From Dendrophyllia cribrosa (lineage: Eukaryota > Cnidaria > Anthozoa > Scleractinia > Dendrophylliidae), in assembly GCA_024195265.1 (NCBI GenBank), contig JAJLRJ010000007.1, positions 25,181,934-25,245,933 on the forward strand: a stretch of DNA of 64,000 nt, given 5' to 3'. Positions 12,301 through 22,800 of the stretch are shown here, piece by piece. A program made the translations under genes and the position numbers. The notes beneath the pieces were generated by a model that saw nothing but the letters and a program-made list of their open reading frames with translations, did no database searches and was not told the origin of the DNA. How positions within the stretch are numbered: the first letter of the stretch is position 1; each line of letters begins with the position of its first letter.

Positions 12301-14343
12301 ACGGTTCTCATCTCAAGCAGATTACAAACTGAATGACATTCCGCACGAGAGCACTGTTTACACACTGTGTTTATACCGACCAGGCGAGTTCAACCAGCAC
12401 CTCATCATCATTCCTAACCAACAGAGTAGCTGCTGTTATTCGCATCAAATACCACGAGGCTTCTGTTCATTAAACTTCAAATATCATCGAATGAACATAA
12501 GTTGGGCTTTTGTTGTATTCGGTGATCCGAACTACTGTTTCACTCAGGCCGGTGTTCAGGGTGTTGCGTGACAATGATTCAACTGTTGGAAGATGGAGTG
12601 TACGAATGAGGACGAATTTGTGGACGAATTTGTAACAGAATTCAGGTAAGCTTTATAAATGCTTTTATGTCTGAACTGTTATATAGTCTATTTTTCAATT
12701 TCTGGCGGGTTGAACATGTTTTAAATGCAATTGAAGGAAATTAAACAAGCCTTTTAAAATGGCCGAATGATGATGAAATTTTCTAGTTTGGTGAATTTGT
12801 TTGAAATTTTTATACCATTATATGACGAGTGCCCACAAATTTTATTGCAGTTATTTGTAGACCAGACCTTGGTCTGATAAAATATTTGCGAGTTACTTTT
12901 AGATCAGGTCCCAGTTTTGCAAAATGACAATTTTTATGGAGGCCCTTCGCCACCTGCTCGCCTGGTACCGATAGGAGGGTGTACGAAAAAAATCATAACT
13001 AATTTTCTGCGACATGAACCAGGTTGATTTTACCCTTAAAAGAAAGTTCATTACTGATATATATCTCTGTGTAAATATGAGCTTGCTGTGAAAAAAAAAA
13101 CATTGTCACAGGGCGCTTCGAGTTTTAGTCAAAAATCAGTGATACGAACGACGGATTGGCTTACCCTATGGTCGCTTCGGAAAAAACGACCAAACTAAAG
13201 TATTAAAAGAAACGAGGCCAAACAAATACGATTTTCGTACTTACGGCATGATGTTTTACTTCTGCAGAAAAAATGAAAGAATTTCATTTACCGCCGAAAA
13301 TTGACCGGTCGGATCTTAGACGGAGTGCCTCTTAATGCTCATAACTGTTATTTAATTATTAATGATTATTGTAGGGAAAGAGTGGTACATGTCGTGTTCA
13401 AGGGTGCAGACAGATGGGAAAAATGTTCAAGCGATTGGACAATCACCTCTCAAGATGCCATAAAGGTGTAACAAGAGGTATGAATGATAATCAGGCATGG
13501 AAAGAGTCACATATATCACGAGTCACATGTTTGCTGCCTGGTTGTTTTAAGGAAGTTTTGCATTTCCACCGTCACCTCAAGAACAAACATTCCATGAGTG
13601 TCAATGAGTACAGAGAAAAACTGTCAAAACTTCAACAAGACAGTAAACAACAAGCAAGTACGGCAATCAATGAAAACAGGAATGGCAGAGAAAATGATGA
13701 AACCAGGTATGCGGCGGTGGAGAAAGAGGAAATAGTATATGCAGAAGATTCTGATATAAGTGAAGCGGAAAATGTTGTCAATGAACAGCTTCAGTTAACT
13801 GAAGATGAGAATCAGAGTCAAGAGAGTCAGGAAGGAGACGAAAATATCAACATACATTTGGACACAGAGTTAAATGGATACTCTGATGATGAATTGAGAT
13901 ATCTGGTTCACAATACCTCTCCAGATGGAGTGCGTTTTATGTTAGCAGCTATGAGGAGTGGAACAAGCTTACAGAAGTTTCAGAAATCAAAACTCTGCAG
14001 GGTCATGTTTGGTGAAACGCCTTTCTCGACACTTCAAGATATTTACATACACCGCAAATATCTGACAAGTTTTTATAGGTTAGGAAAGTATTATCCCTAT
14101 CCTGATAAGTCGATGATTAGTCACTGGCAGGGTGGGACATCCACAGCTCCCTCGCTCCTTTGCATCACAAGCAAGGCAAAGTCTTTTTACATTTATTGTA
14201 AACAGCAGTGCTCCAGTGACTGGAACTGTAAAAAGTGTGTAAAATTTAATTGTTCTAAATCACATTTATGCTTTGACTTTTTTGAATGCAAAAGATGTGA
14301 TGAGGAGTACCGGGCATCTTCAAGATACCAACCATACCCTTAG
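6376..14343 (+). CDS. C2H2 zinc-finger protein, two coding exons split by a transposon-bearing intron
   Basis: Coding exons are 6376-6411 and 13375-14343. The first lies in an exon with a good acceptor (CAAAACAG, ending 6350). It starts ATG TTG AGA and ends AAG|GTGAGT after 12 codons in phase 0. The second follows TTGTAG and also begins in phase 0, so the two join in frame to a 334-residue protein. Two C2H2-like fingers sit near the N-terminus: C-x4-C-x12-H-x4-H, then C-x4-C-x9-H-x4-H. An acidic Glu/Asp/Gln-rich middle follows. The Cys-rich tail (about residues 290-325) has repeated CxxC pairs and could bind more zinc. It is probably a nuclear nucleic-acid-binding protein, but no orthologue is recognised. 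Element A fills most of the 7-kb intron. The TAG at 14341-14343 is the stop. Confidence 0.6.
6845..7965. repeat. Element A left terminal inverted repeat
   Basis: About 1.12 kb, pairing with 12181-13331. It contains a minus-strand open segment (7605-7868, 87 codons) whose counterpart in the right arm is also open. It also contains a 53-nt mini-exon (see 7531-7583). The inner limit is where similarity fades after ATCTCCACCAATAC and TTCAAAAT. Confidence 0.85.
7531..7583 (-). other. Outward-reading mini-exon in the left inverted repeat
   Basis: Reading outward on the minus strand, an ATG opens 17 codons (M-E-C-T-N-E-D-E-F-V-D-E-F-V-T-E-L) and ends at a donor, ATG|GTAAGC. The right arm carries the same 53-nt structure. 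Whether it is transcribed or spliced is unknown. Confidence 0.35.
8032..12042 (-). pseudogene. Element A transposase-like gene, three exons, one in-frame stop
   Basis: Exons on the minus strand are 11655-12042, 11368-11479 and 8032-10966, with donors CAC|GTAAGT and CAG|GTCTGT and acceptors TTCAG and TTTATAG. Phases fit exactly (1, then 2), giving 1145 codons including the stop. Exon 1 encodes a Cys/His module (CPKH, then W, CQYPGH) completed in exon 2 by ICTACRKKH; this is a likely N-terminal zinc fold. Exon 3 carries a conserved core with candidate acidic catalytic residues in MDWAMKF, RSDEAGCYH and DFSEPQ, then a C2H2 motif (CSEPGC to HLEVGDH). An RNase H-like DDE/D transposase fold is inference. 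The frame is broken by a single TAA at 10174-10176. Comparison with copy 2 (CEETNF) suggests a Glu codon there originally. A possible start is ATG at 12042. Confidence 0.75.
12181..13331. repeat. Element A right terminal inverted repeat
   Basis: About 1.15 kb, reverse complement of 6845-7965. A plus-strand open segment inside it (through 12571) aligns to the minus-strand one in the left arm. Net length differences inside the aligned part are multiples of three, including a +1/+2 compensating pair near 12357 and 12376. The two frames diverge before the segment by a 1-base indel. Confidence 0.85.
12593..12645 (+). other. Outward-reading mini-exon in the right inverted repeat
   Basis: The 53-nt counterpart of 7531-7583: ATG, 17 codons, then the donor CAG|GTAAGC, reading toward the C2H2 exon at 13375. 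It ends in phase 2 whereas that exon starts in phase 0, so a direct in-frame fusion to it is not supported. Confidence 0.35.
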
Positions 14344-14723
14344 TACTATGCAACATTTAAACATGTCTTTTTTCATCTTCATAAGCCATTAATGGCAAAA
14401 AAGCATATAAAATATTTTTATTTCATTGGCAGTTTAAATATCAATTATGCCAAAAAGTAAATGCTGAAAAAAAATATAGACAGTTCCAAAGATAGTAAAA
14501 AGTAGGGAATTAGGTAGGTCACTGATAAAATCAACTGGCCACTGGTAATACATGTAGGTTTTAGTCCATGCTTGTCTGGAATGCCAACAATGCAACATTT
14601 TGTTTGGATCAGGGAGGGCTGATCCAAACATTAATAAATTTGCATAATTTTTTTAGGTAATGGGAACTGTATCAGTGGAATGCAGTATACAGCTCCCTAT
14701 ATTGCTCAACTCTTTAACAAGCC

Positions 14724-14754
<31 letters not shown>

Positions 14755-14955
14755 AGTACAAAAAAATACACAAACTGCTTAATTGTCTTGCTTTTGCATG
14801 CTATGATACTCCTTACATCAATATTAGTAATTCAACACAGGCAGCAGTTGTAAAGTTGTAATTTATTTACCATCAAGAAAATATAAATAATTATTGATAC
14901 CTGTAAATTACTTTAAAATAATTATATTTGTTTAATCTTTAGAATGTATCAATTA
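14344..14955. other. 3' region of the C2H2 gene
   Basis: AT-rich non-coding DNA with a C-run followed by an A-run at about 14713-14756. No gene seen. Confidence 0.5.
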
Positions 14956-15235
14956 GAGCAGTTTTCAGTTGAGTGTGAAAAGTAATTACACAATTGCTTT
15001 AGTTTTTCATTGCTATGCTTGGTGATTGGCTAAAAAGTCTCACGCCAATTTCTCGACCAATGAGAAGTGAAACCAAAACCAATCGTGACTTGCTCGCATG
15101 CGTTTCCCCGCGCTTGGCGCCGGCCGCCGACATGTAATTGCTTCGACCTCTGATTGGTTCATTGGATTGTTTACGACTGATTGGTCAGAGTAATTACTTT
15201 GGTTTTGGTTTTGCACACTCAATTGAAAACTGCTC
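14956..15235. mobile_element. TA-flanked (Tc1/mariner-type) MITE
   Basis: 280 bp with inverted ends GAGCAGTTTTCAGTTGAGTG and CACTCAATTGAAAACTGCTC, flanked on both sides by TA (14954-14955 and 15236-15237). The interior has the internally repeated GTAATTAC and ATTGGT motifs common in such elements. No coding capacity. Confidence 0.75.
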
Positions 15236-17114
15236 TAATGAAATAATATAATTGCTCAAATATCTCTTATCTTACTTCATGAGGCAGACTCATTTATAAT
15301 ACATAAACAATAAATTTAGAATTAGGTAGATACTGAGGTAAATAAAAGGTAATTATTAATTAAGAAACAAGTTACTGGTCATGCATTAAATTTATGTATT
15401 GAAAAGTCTTGTGTGTAATGATCAACATCTCAATATATTTTTCTTTCATTTTGTGAACATACTGATTTTCTGCAAACAAGAACAATTTCATAACAAATTG
15501 CGCATACCATATTTAAAGGCAACATAATTATAATTATTTTGTAATGATTAGCCTCTAAATTCTAAATACAGTTATTTTTTATTTGACTCTGACATCATTT
15601 TACCTTATAAGAGAAAGAGAACACGCAAAATATCCCAGCATATTACTCAGTAGCTTGCCATATTAAAGAAACACAAGCTATTATATGTAAAGGAATTTCA
15701 GTCAAAAAACTAATCCATTATTCGATGGTTTAAGAGATAATACGTGCAGACATTTTACTCATTGCTCGCATACTGTGCAACTCATCAAATATCTGCACAT
15801 ATTATCTCTAAAACCATCAAATAAGGTGTATTCCCAGTAAAAATAACACAAGTTGACATTAAAAAGCAGAGTTCTTTATTCAATTGACAGGAGTTAATTT
15901 TTGCAGACTGTATTATTCAGCAGGAACTTATATTTTTGGATCAAGGGCAATCCGCAAAATCCACAAAAATTAAACCCCAAACAAATTCATGCTACACATC
16001 TGTACTAGGAAACAAAATCTAAGTTACTTATTGATTACTGATAAATAAATGTCATATTAAATACTTAAATTAAAAATAATGATAAAATATTTTGGTACTA
16101 TATACTGTATTATGTACTACCAAAAATTGACATTAAATGTATGAGGTGAAGTATAAATATTTGCATTGAAATTTTTATAAAGGGCTGAGGGCATAACCAC
16201 TTTACATGTTAAATTTTGGCATCTTTTAGTTAAAAAAACATGTTTTCTTTTGCAATAACGGCTGATTAATGTTAGTTGATGTAAAAGAGATGCAATTAGA
16301 CTAAAATATTCTACATCTTATTTTGATGCAAAGAGTCAATTATAAAGGATGCTCAAAACCAAAATGTATGTTAATTATTTCTGAAATAACTGCAGATGTT
16401 TTGGTGTTATTGAATTTCTTTTACTTTAACTTACATGAATCTGCCATTACTTTTAGAAGCACTAAAGTGCTTTCTCAGCTAGAAAACATAATTTGATACA
16501 AGGTGGTTATACCCTCAGCCCGACAATAATTGTTCACAGACTTTACTCAATGCAGATGAAAAATGTGCAAAAATTAACAATAGTGTTTTCATTTGAACTC
16601 TCACCCCTCATATCTGTTGTCCACTGCCCTCGCCACTATACAACGCAGGAGATTGTTGCAATTGCCCCTAAACTTCTTTATATTATTACACAGACTTTCC
16701 ACGGCCAAAAGTTAAATAATATAAAATGCACAATAAAAATATTATCCTAGGTTAAAAAAAATGACCCAGGTTAAAATAACCTGAAAGTAAATTTGGCCTG
16801 TAACATATACCCATATAACTATTATTACCATGCAATAACGTCACATAAAGATGTGTAAAGCAATATTACGAGACCAAGTGACACAACAAGAGAAAAAGAT
16901 AAAATACAGTTGACCCTCTCATAATTGGCTATACTAGGAGACCTGGGATGGTGATTGATTAAGGGATCCAAAATGGTTTCCTATGAGTCTATAATTACTG
17001 ACAGCATTTTAAGTAACTGGGAAATGGTTCAATTGAGTTTTAAGATAGAAAGTTACTGAAGGAAGGGTACTTATAAGATTGGTCACTAAATAGGGAGTCA
17101 ACCATACAAGTTTA
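15236..17114. other. Intergenic, between convergent genes
   Basis: AT-rich, no supported gene. One small inverted repeat at about 15717-15824 (ATGGTTTAAGAGATAATA against TATTATCTCTAAAACCAT) is a possible diverged MITE. Further 3' exons of the minus-strand gene could lie here but were not found. Confidence 0.45.
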
Positions 17115-20100
17115 CTAAAGATTAATGTAAGGTGTTAACTGCACAGACCTGTTTTGTGCAAGACTAGGCCTGTACAGAAACCGTTTTGGAAAAGCAAAAC
17201 ATTGATCCTTTGCCAAAAAGGAATTTTCGTCGGGATCGCCCAGTATTAGTGGTGCCTTCACATTCTGTTTTGTGGTAGCCAACATTACACATACATGGTC
17301 AGATGGCACTTTATGACCATGTATGACATTCTGTCCTGGACGAATTTGTCCAGCAGCAAGGACCACTCCATCCAACATGTAAACAATCATTTGGTCTGAA
17401 AAAAAAAAGAAGATCTCAGTGTGGAAGTATAAAACTTTTAAAATAAATGTTACAAAATACTTAAATAAATTTTTTTATTGAAAATATTGATTTTATGTAA
17501 AAAAAAAAAGCCATCTCAGAAAAAATCATATTCCAATGCTATTTAGTATAAACATAGCAATACATGTAGATAGGGGTGTTAACACTAAGAAATTAGCTAG
17601 CTTGCATTTCCAAAATTTCTCAAACAAATAATGAACCTGTATTCAAAGTAGACAGCTAGTTGGCATTTCTTTTGCCAGTTTGAATGGCAATTACATTAAA
17701 ATATACCTTCTACATGGTTTGTAACCTCTTATTACATTTTAAAATTCTTGCAGGAGTTGCCATGAATGACAAAATTATTACTTCATGAGCAACACTTTCC
17801 AGCTTTTTCATGACCCATACCGGCAAACTCTGCTTACAACATGAAATTTTGGCAGTATAGGAATTGTGGAAAGGGCATGCATATGTCTGAAGAGCAAAAA
17901 CAATGATAAAGGGGTAATAGCTTGAACTCCCAAAGTAAAATCAGTGCACCTGACACTACAACATCAAATCACTGTTAGAATGAACCATGATAACAAAATG
18001 GAACAACAGAAAACAAAACAAAAAGCACAAACCCGTTTTATTTGGTGAGGCAACTGATGTGGCACTAGCTGAACCTCTCTGAGTGTTGGGTGATTTAGCA
18101 ATTGATGTGGCACTAGCTGAACCTCTCTGAGTGTTGGGTGATTTAGCAATTGATGTGTCACTAGATGAACCTCTCTGAGTGTTGGGTGAGTCAGCAACTG
18201 ATGTGGCACTAGCTGAACCTCTCTGAGTGTTGGGTGATTTAGCAATTGACGTGGCACTAGCTGAACCTCTCTGAGTGTTGGGTGATTTAGCAATTGATGT
18301 GGCACTAGATGAACCTCTCTGAGTGTTGGGTGAGTCAGCAACTGATGTGGCACTAGCTGAACCTCTTTGAGTGTTGGGTGATTTAGCAATTGATGTGGCA
18401 CTAGCTGAACCTCTCTGAGTGTTGGGTGATTTAGCAGTTGATGTGGCACTAGCTGAACCTCTCTGAGTGTTGGGTGATTTAGCAATTGATGTGGCACTAG
18501 CTGAACCTCTCTGAGTGTTGGGTGATTTAGCAATTGATGTGGCACTAGATGAACCTCTCTGAGTGTTGGGTGATTTAGCAATTGATGTGGCACTAGCTGA
18601 ACCTCTCTGAGTGTTGGGTGATTTAGCAATTGATGTGGCATTAGATGATCCTCTCTGAGTGTTGGGTGATTCAGCAATTGATGTGGCATTAGATGAACCT
18701 ATCTGAGTGTTGGGTGATTTAGCAATTGATGTGGCATTAGATGATCCTCTCTGAGTGTTGGGTGATTTAGCAATTGATGTGGCACTAGATGAACCTATCT
18801 GAGTGTTGGGTGATTTAGCAATTGATGTGGCACTAGCTGAACCTCTTTGAGTGTTGGGTGATTTAGCAATTGATGTGGCACTAGCTGATCCTCTCTGAGT
18901 GTTGGGTGATTCAGCAATTGCTGTGGCACTAGCAGCTACAGTACTGGAGTTATGCTCTCCTGCACACACAAAAAAAGGCTGAATTAAGAAATTTTAATGA
19001 GTGGTTGTATTTATAGATGTAAGTCAGGTTAAGGTTGGTATATATATGAGAAGTCACTTTGTCTTTGCATATAAAAAGCTAATATTTAGTGTTGCACTTC
19101 TTGAAATGAACATGTGATAATGTTTATAAAATTAATGAATATTTGAGATGTTGAGAACATTCATTTAAGTTACCATAGGTAATTAAATTTTTATTTTTTT
19201 AAACTCTAATTTCAACATTAAAGATCAAAATAATTCACAAACCAGTTTCATTTGGTGAAGCTGATGAGGTAGATGAACCTTGCTGAGCTGGGCTGGCTAG
19301 GCTGCCTGGGCTGGCTGGCACAGAAGATGCAGTTGTGGATGAAGTGGCTTTATATTCTACACACAAAAATACAAGCATTGATAATACAGTCATGCCAGTA
19401 AGGGGGGCTATAGTGCTAAAGAAACTATGTGTGTTGCTGTGTTAATGGGAAGTGAGACACTAAAATTTGGTTTTATAAATGCCTATAAAAACAATAATAA
19501 ATAATAAAAGTAAACTGGTCACAGTAAAGACATTTCAGAAAAAAAGAGCATTTGCCCTTGGTCAGAGTAATTTGCTGTGACAAAGGTAAGTTTAACATTG
19601 TTTTCCTTAATAACTGTACTGATTGAACAAGTATAAAGTTAAGAATAAATAATTATATATTTAAGCAAAAAAACAAATATGAATATAACAAATTATTTTA
19701 GGAAATAGGGTTACCTTCCATAAATTTTGTGAAAAGGAGGAGTACCATTTCTCCACCTTCAGACGCTTTCTTGTCTGTTTTGTTTCCAATGAAGGAGACC
19801 CCTGCTCCTTGGGTGCCATAGCAGACCACCGTATCACCAAGGCCATGCTTGTGATGCATTAAAATTACAACATCACAAGCATGATGGTACTGTAAAATAT
19901 CAGCCTTTTAAATGAAAACACATGATTGTATATCATTAACAGTCTTTTAGCAACTAATATGTTGTGTTAAGACAGCATACATAGCCATGCACAGTGTCTA
20001 TAATGCCATATAAAGGTTATAGTAATTTCTTTTTCAAATAAATTACATACATTGAGAACACAGCACAACCAATATATATAATGCCCTCCTAACACAGGAA

Positions 20101-22765
20101 AAAATACCTGATTCCTATTTTGGGATTTTTTAGGGTATTTACAGAACACTAACAAAATTCCCAAATTTGGCAAAGTGAGACAAGTCCCAACCTGGGAATT
20201 CCCAACCACGTTCCCTGGTTGGGACTTGTCTCACTCTTCCACATTTGGGATTTATATGGGTATTTTTTAAATACCCTAAAATATCCAAAAATGGGAACCT
20301 GGTATTTTTTCCTGTGTAATTAGGTATTTGGCCTTATGTTTATGTAGCATATTAATTTATTATTACCCATGTTAAATTGGAAAACTCATTTTGATTCTGG
20401 AAGGCTGAGTGATTGCAGTTCACCCATTTAGAATTTTTCTTGTCGTGTCTTACATGTATGGAGGTAATAATGAAATGATCAGTTGCTTTTGGTGTTGAGA
20501 GGGAAACTGACAGACCTAAGACTGCACAATGATTTACGAAGTAACAAAATCTGCTTACACGTTTTTCCATAAGGCGCTTCTGATTGGTGATGTTTGTCTT
20601 TCCTTTTTCTTGAATTTCCTCCAAATCTTTTTGACATTTTTGGAAAGGGGACTGACAACCACCACACTTCCTTTTGGCATTTGGCTCCTCTTGTCCACAA
20701 TCAGAGCACCTCTGTTTTCACCAATTGAAATAAAAAAAGGACAGTTATAATATAATGCACTTAACGCCCGGGGGTGGTACTCTCATATATGCATATATAA
20801 GTATGTGCCGCTGTAAAGGGTATGGTTTTTGGGCAGTTTAGTCTGGGATAGGGTATAGTAATCAGAGAATTTTGGTCTAGAATAGGGTATCATTTTCTGT
20901 GAAACTTATCATTTGTATGAAGGATTTAGTCTAGACAAGGTTTACAGGCAAATGGTATTTAAAAAACAGTACAGTGGGCAGTATGGCATTTTTACTGACA
21001 CCTGGTAACTAATAACAAGAAAGCATTCAAAATGTGGTCTAGGATAGGGTAGGATTTTTCAGTGTTTAGTCTAGAATAGGGGCATCAAATGCAGCTAAAA
21101 TGGTCTAGTATAGGTTAAGGGTCTCAGAGTCCCAGCGGCACACCCCGCCCAAAAATTTGCAGAGTACCCCCCCCCCCCCCCCGGGAATTAACGCCACTGC
21201 ATCTAGATCCCTGCAATGGCTATGTTTTCTTTTAACTTTTATTATTACCTATCATTCAAGTAACTTATATTTTTTTTAAAACTTACCACAATGGCACTTT
21301 TCTAAAAAGCAAAAAACTTTTAAACCAATCAAGTGACAAAGTGTTTAGACAATAACCACAATGTAATACTGCTGTATATTGTGTCTAATTTTGTATATAT
21401 AATTTACATATATAATTTTATATAAACTGCCAGATAAATACGAAATACCTGACACTCAAAAATGGCTTAAACTGCCAGACTGCCAGAGCATAATAGACAC
21501 ATATATATATATATATATATATATAATAAAATAATGAATTGAAGACTTCATCAGCTATAATATATACAAGTCGGTCGAAATATAGGTGTTCTTAAAAAAA
21601 TGTGTCTATTATGCTCTGGCAGTCTGGCAGTTTAAGCCATTTTTGAGTGTCAGGTATTTCATATTTATCTGGCAGTTTATAGACCAGAAATTATCGAACA
21701 GTTGCAGAAGATCACAACTTGGGGAAAAAACGAAAGTGGTTTGCGGTCTAGGAAGAACAAACTATGGTGATTTGCGGAATGTGCGACCCCCTATAATAGA
21801 CCCTCTATTATATATAAATATATATAGGCAATATAATGTGCTGTATAAAAATGCTGCACAGGTACTCACTTATGCACAGTTTGTTTGTACAGTATATATA
21901 TGACATTTCCAGTGGCATTACACAATAAATTGACTACATTACTCACTAAACAACTGGTTTAAACTTGCCTTAAATGGTCTTCTTGCTTTTGCTGTTGAAT
22001 TACATGTATCTATAAAAAAAGGTAAATCCAAACACAACACATATATTCAACATGGAGACCATTTTATGTTCTATATAAAAAGCATTCCAAACATTCCAGC
22101 TTTCATTGATCTTTTAGGATAACCATAATTTTCAAAACCCTTTGCATTAGGATGGGGAAATAATAGGCCATTTCCGATTTGCCTTTAGCCTCTCTATCAA
22201 AGCGAGGCTAGGTGCGAAACCTTTCATATGAAAATGAGTTTTCTTCATTTTTTTATTTGCATGTGAATGAAAACACATTTTCATATGAAAGGTTTCGCAC
22301 CTAGCCTCGCTTTGATAGAGAGGCTAAAGGCAACTCGGAAATGGCCAATTCAAGAAATACAAAATTTTTTTAATATTTTGCTGTAATTATGCTGGGTAGA
22401 AATACTGTGAAGCATCTTATTGTGACTGTTAGTTTTGTTTTTCATTATCACTGATTCCTAACTTCAATGTCTTAGCATTGATTATAATACAGTTTTTTGG
22501 CTTAAATGTGACCAAAGAACCAATCACTAATTATTGCTAGTATATTACCTTGATTCTTGAATTTTTCTTTTTCTTTTTTTCTTTATCGTGTGGTGTTTTT
22601 GGTAAATAATAGAAACACATTTGTTCACCAGCAATTAATTTAATACATGCATTTACTTTTCACTTGCTTTTGAGCAGGAGAGAAAAAAATATATAATTAT
22701 GATCAATAACAAACCTCGGGAATCTGAATTTGACAATAGGTGTAAATAATTAACTGTTATTTTAT

Positions 22766-22800
<35 letters not shown>

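Larger units (their letters stand above)
6845..13331. mobile_element. Element A: 6.5-kb TTAA-flanked DNA transposon with 1.1-kb inverted repeats
   Basis: TTAA is present at 6841-6844 and 13332-13335, directly outside inverted termini beginning GAGGCACTCCGTCTAAGATC. The arms pair for about 1.1 kb at high identity (6845 to about 7965 with about 12181 to 13331), with scattered small indels. The interior codes a three-exon transposase-like protein on the minus strand. TTAA duplication is known for piggyBac and Kolobok superfamilies, but the protein shows neither piggyBac signatures nor a THAP domain, so superfamily assignment is open. The element lies in the intron of the C2H2 gene, in opposite orientation. 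Decayed relatives of its gene recur at 33.4-57 kb and inside element B. Confidence 0.88.

Noticed and set aside
6845..13331. Element A as a piggyBac transposon
   Set aside because: The TTAA target fits, but 1-kb inverted repeats, GAGG termini and the protein motifs do not.
12593..14343. Element A mini-exon as the first exon of the C2H2 gene
   Set aside because: The mini-exon ends in phase 2 and the C2H2 exon begins in phase 0. The exon at 6376-6411 joins in phase.
17964..18689. Second long repetitive frame (L-L-N-H-P-T-L-R-E-V) in the Ser/Pro exon
   Set aside because: Overlaps the main frame and is open only through the 48-bp periodicity; splice phases support the other frame.
21586..21903. 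105-codon plus-strand ORF
   Set aside because: It largely covers the right arm of the foldback element and AT-rich intron DNA.
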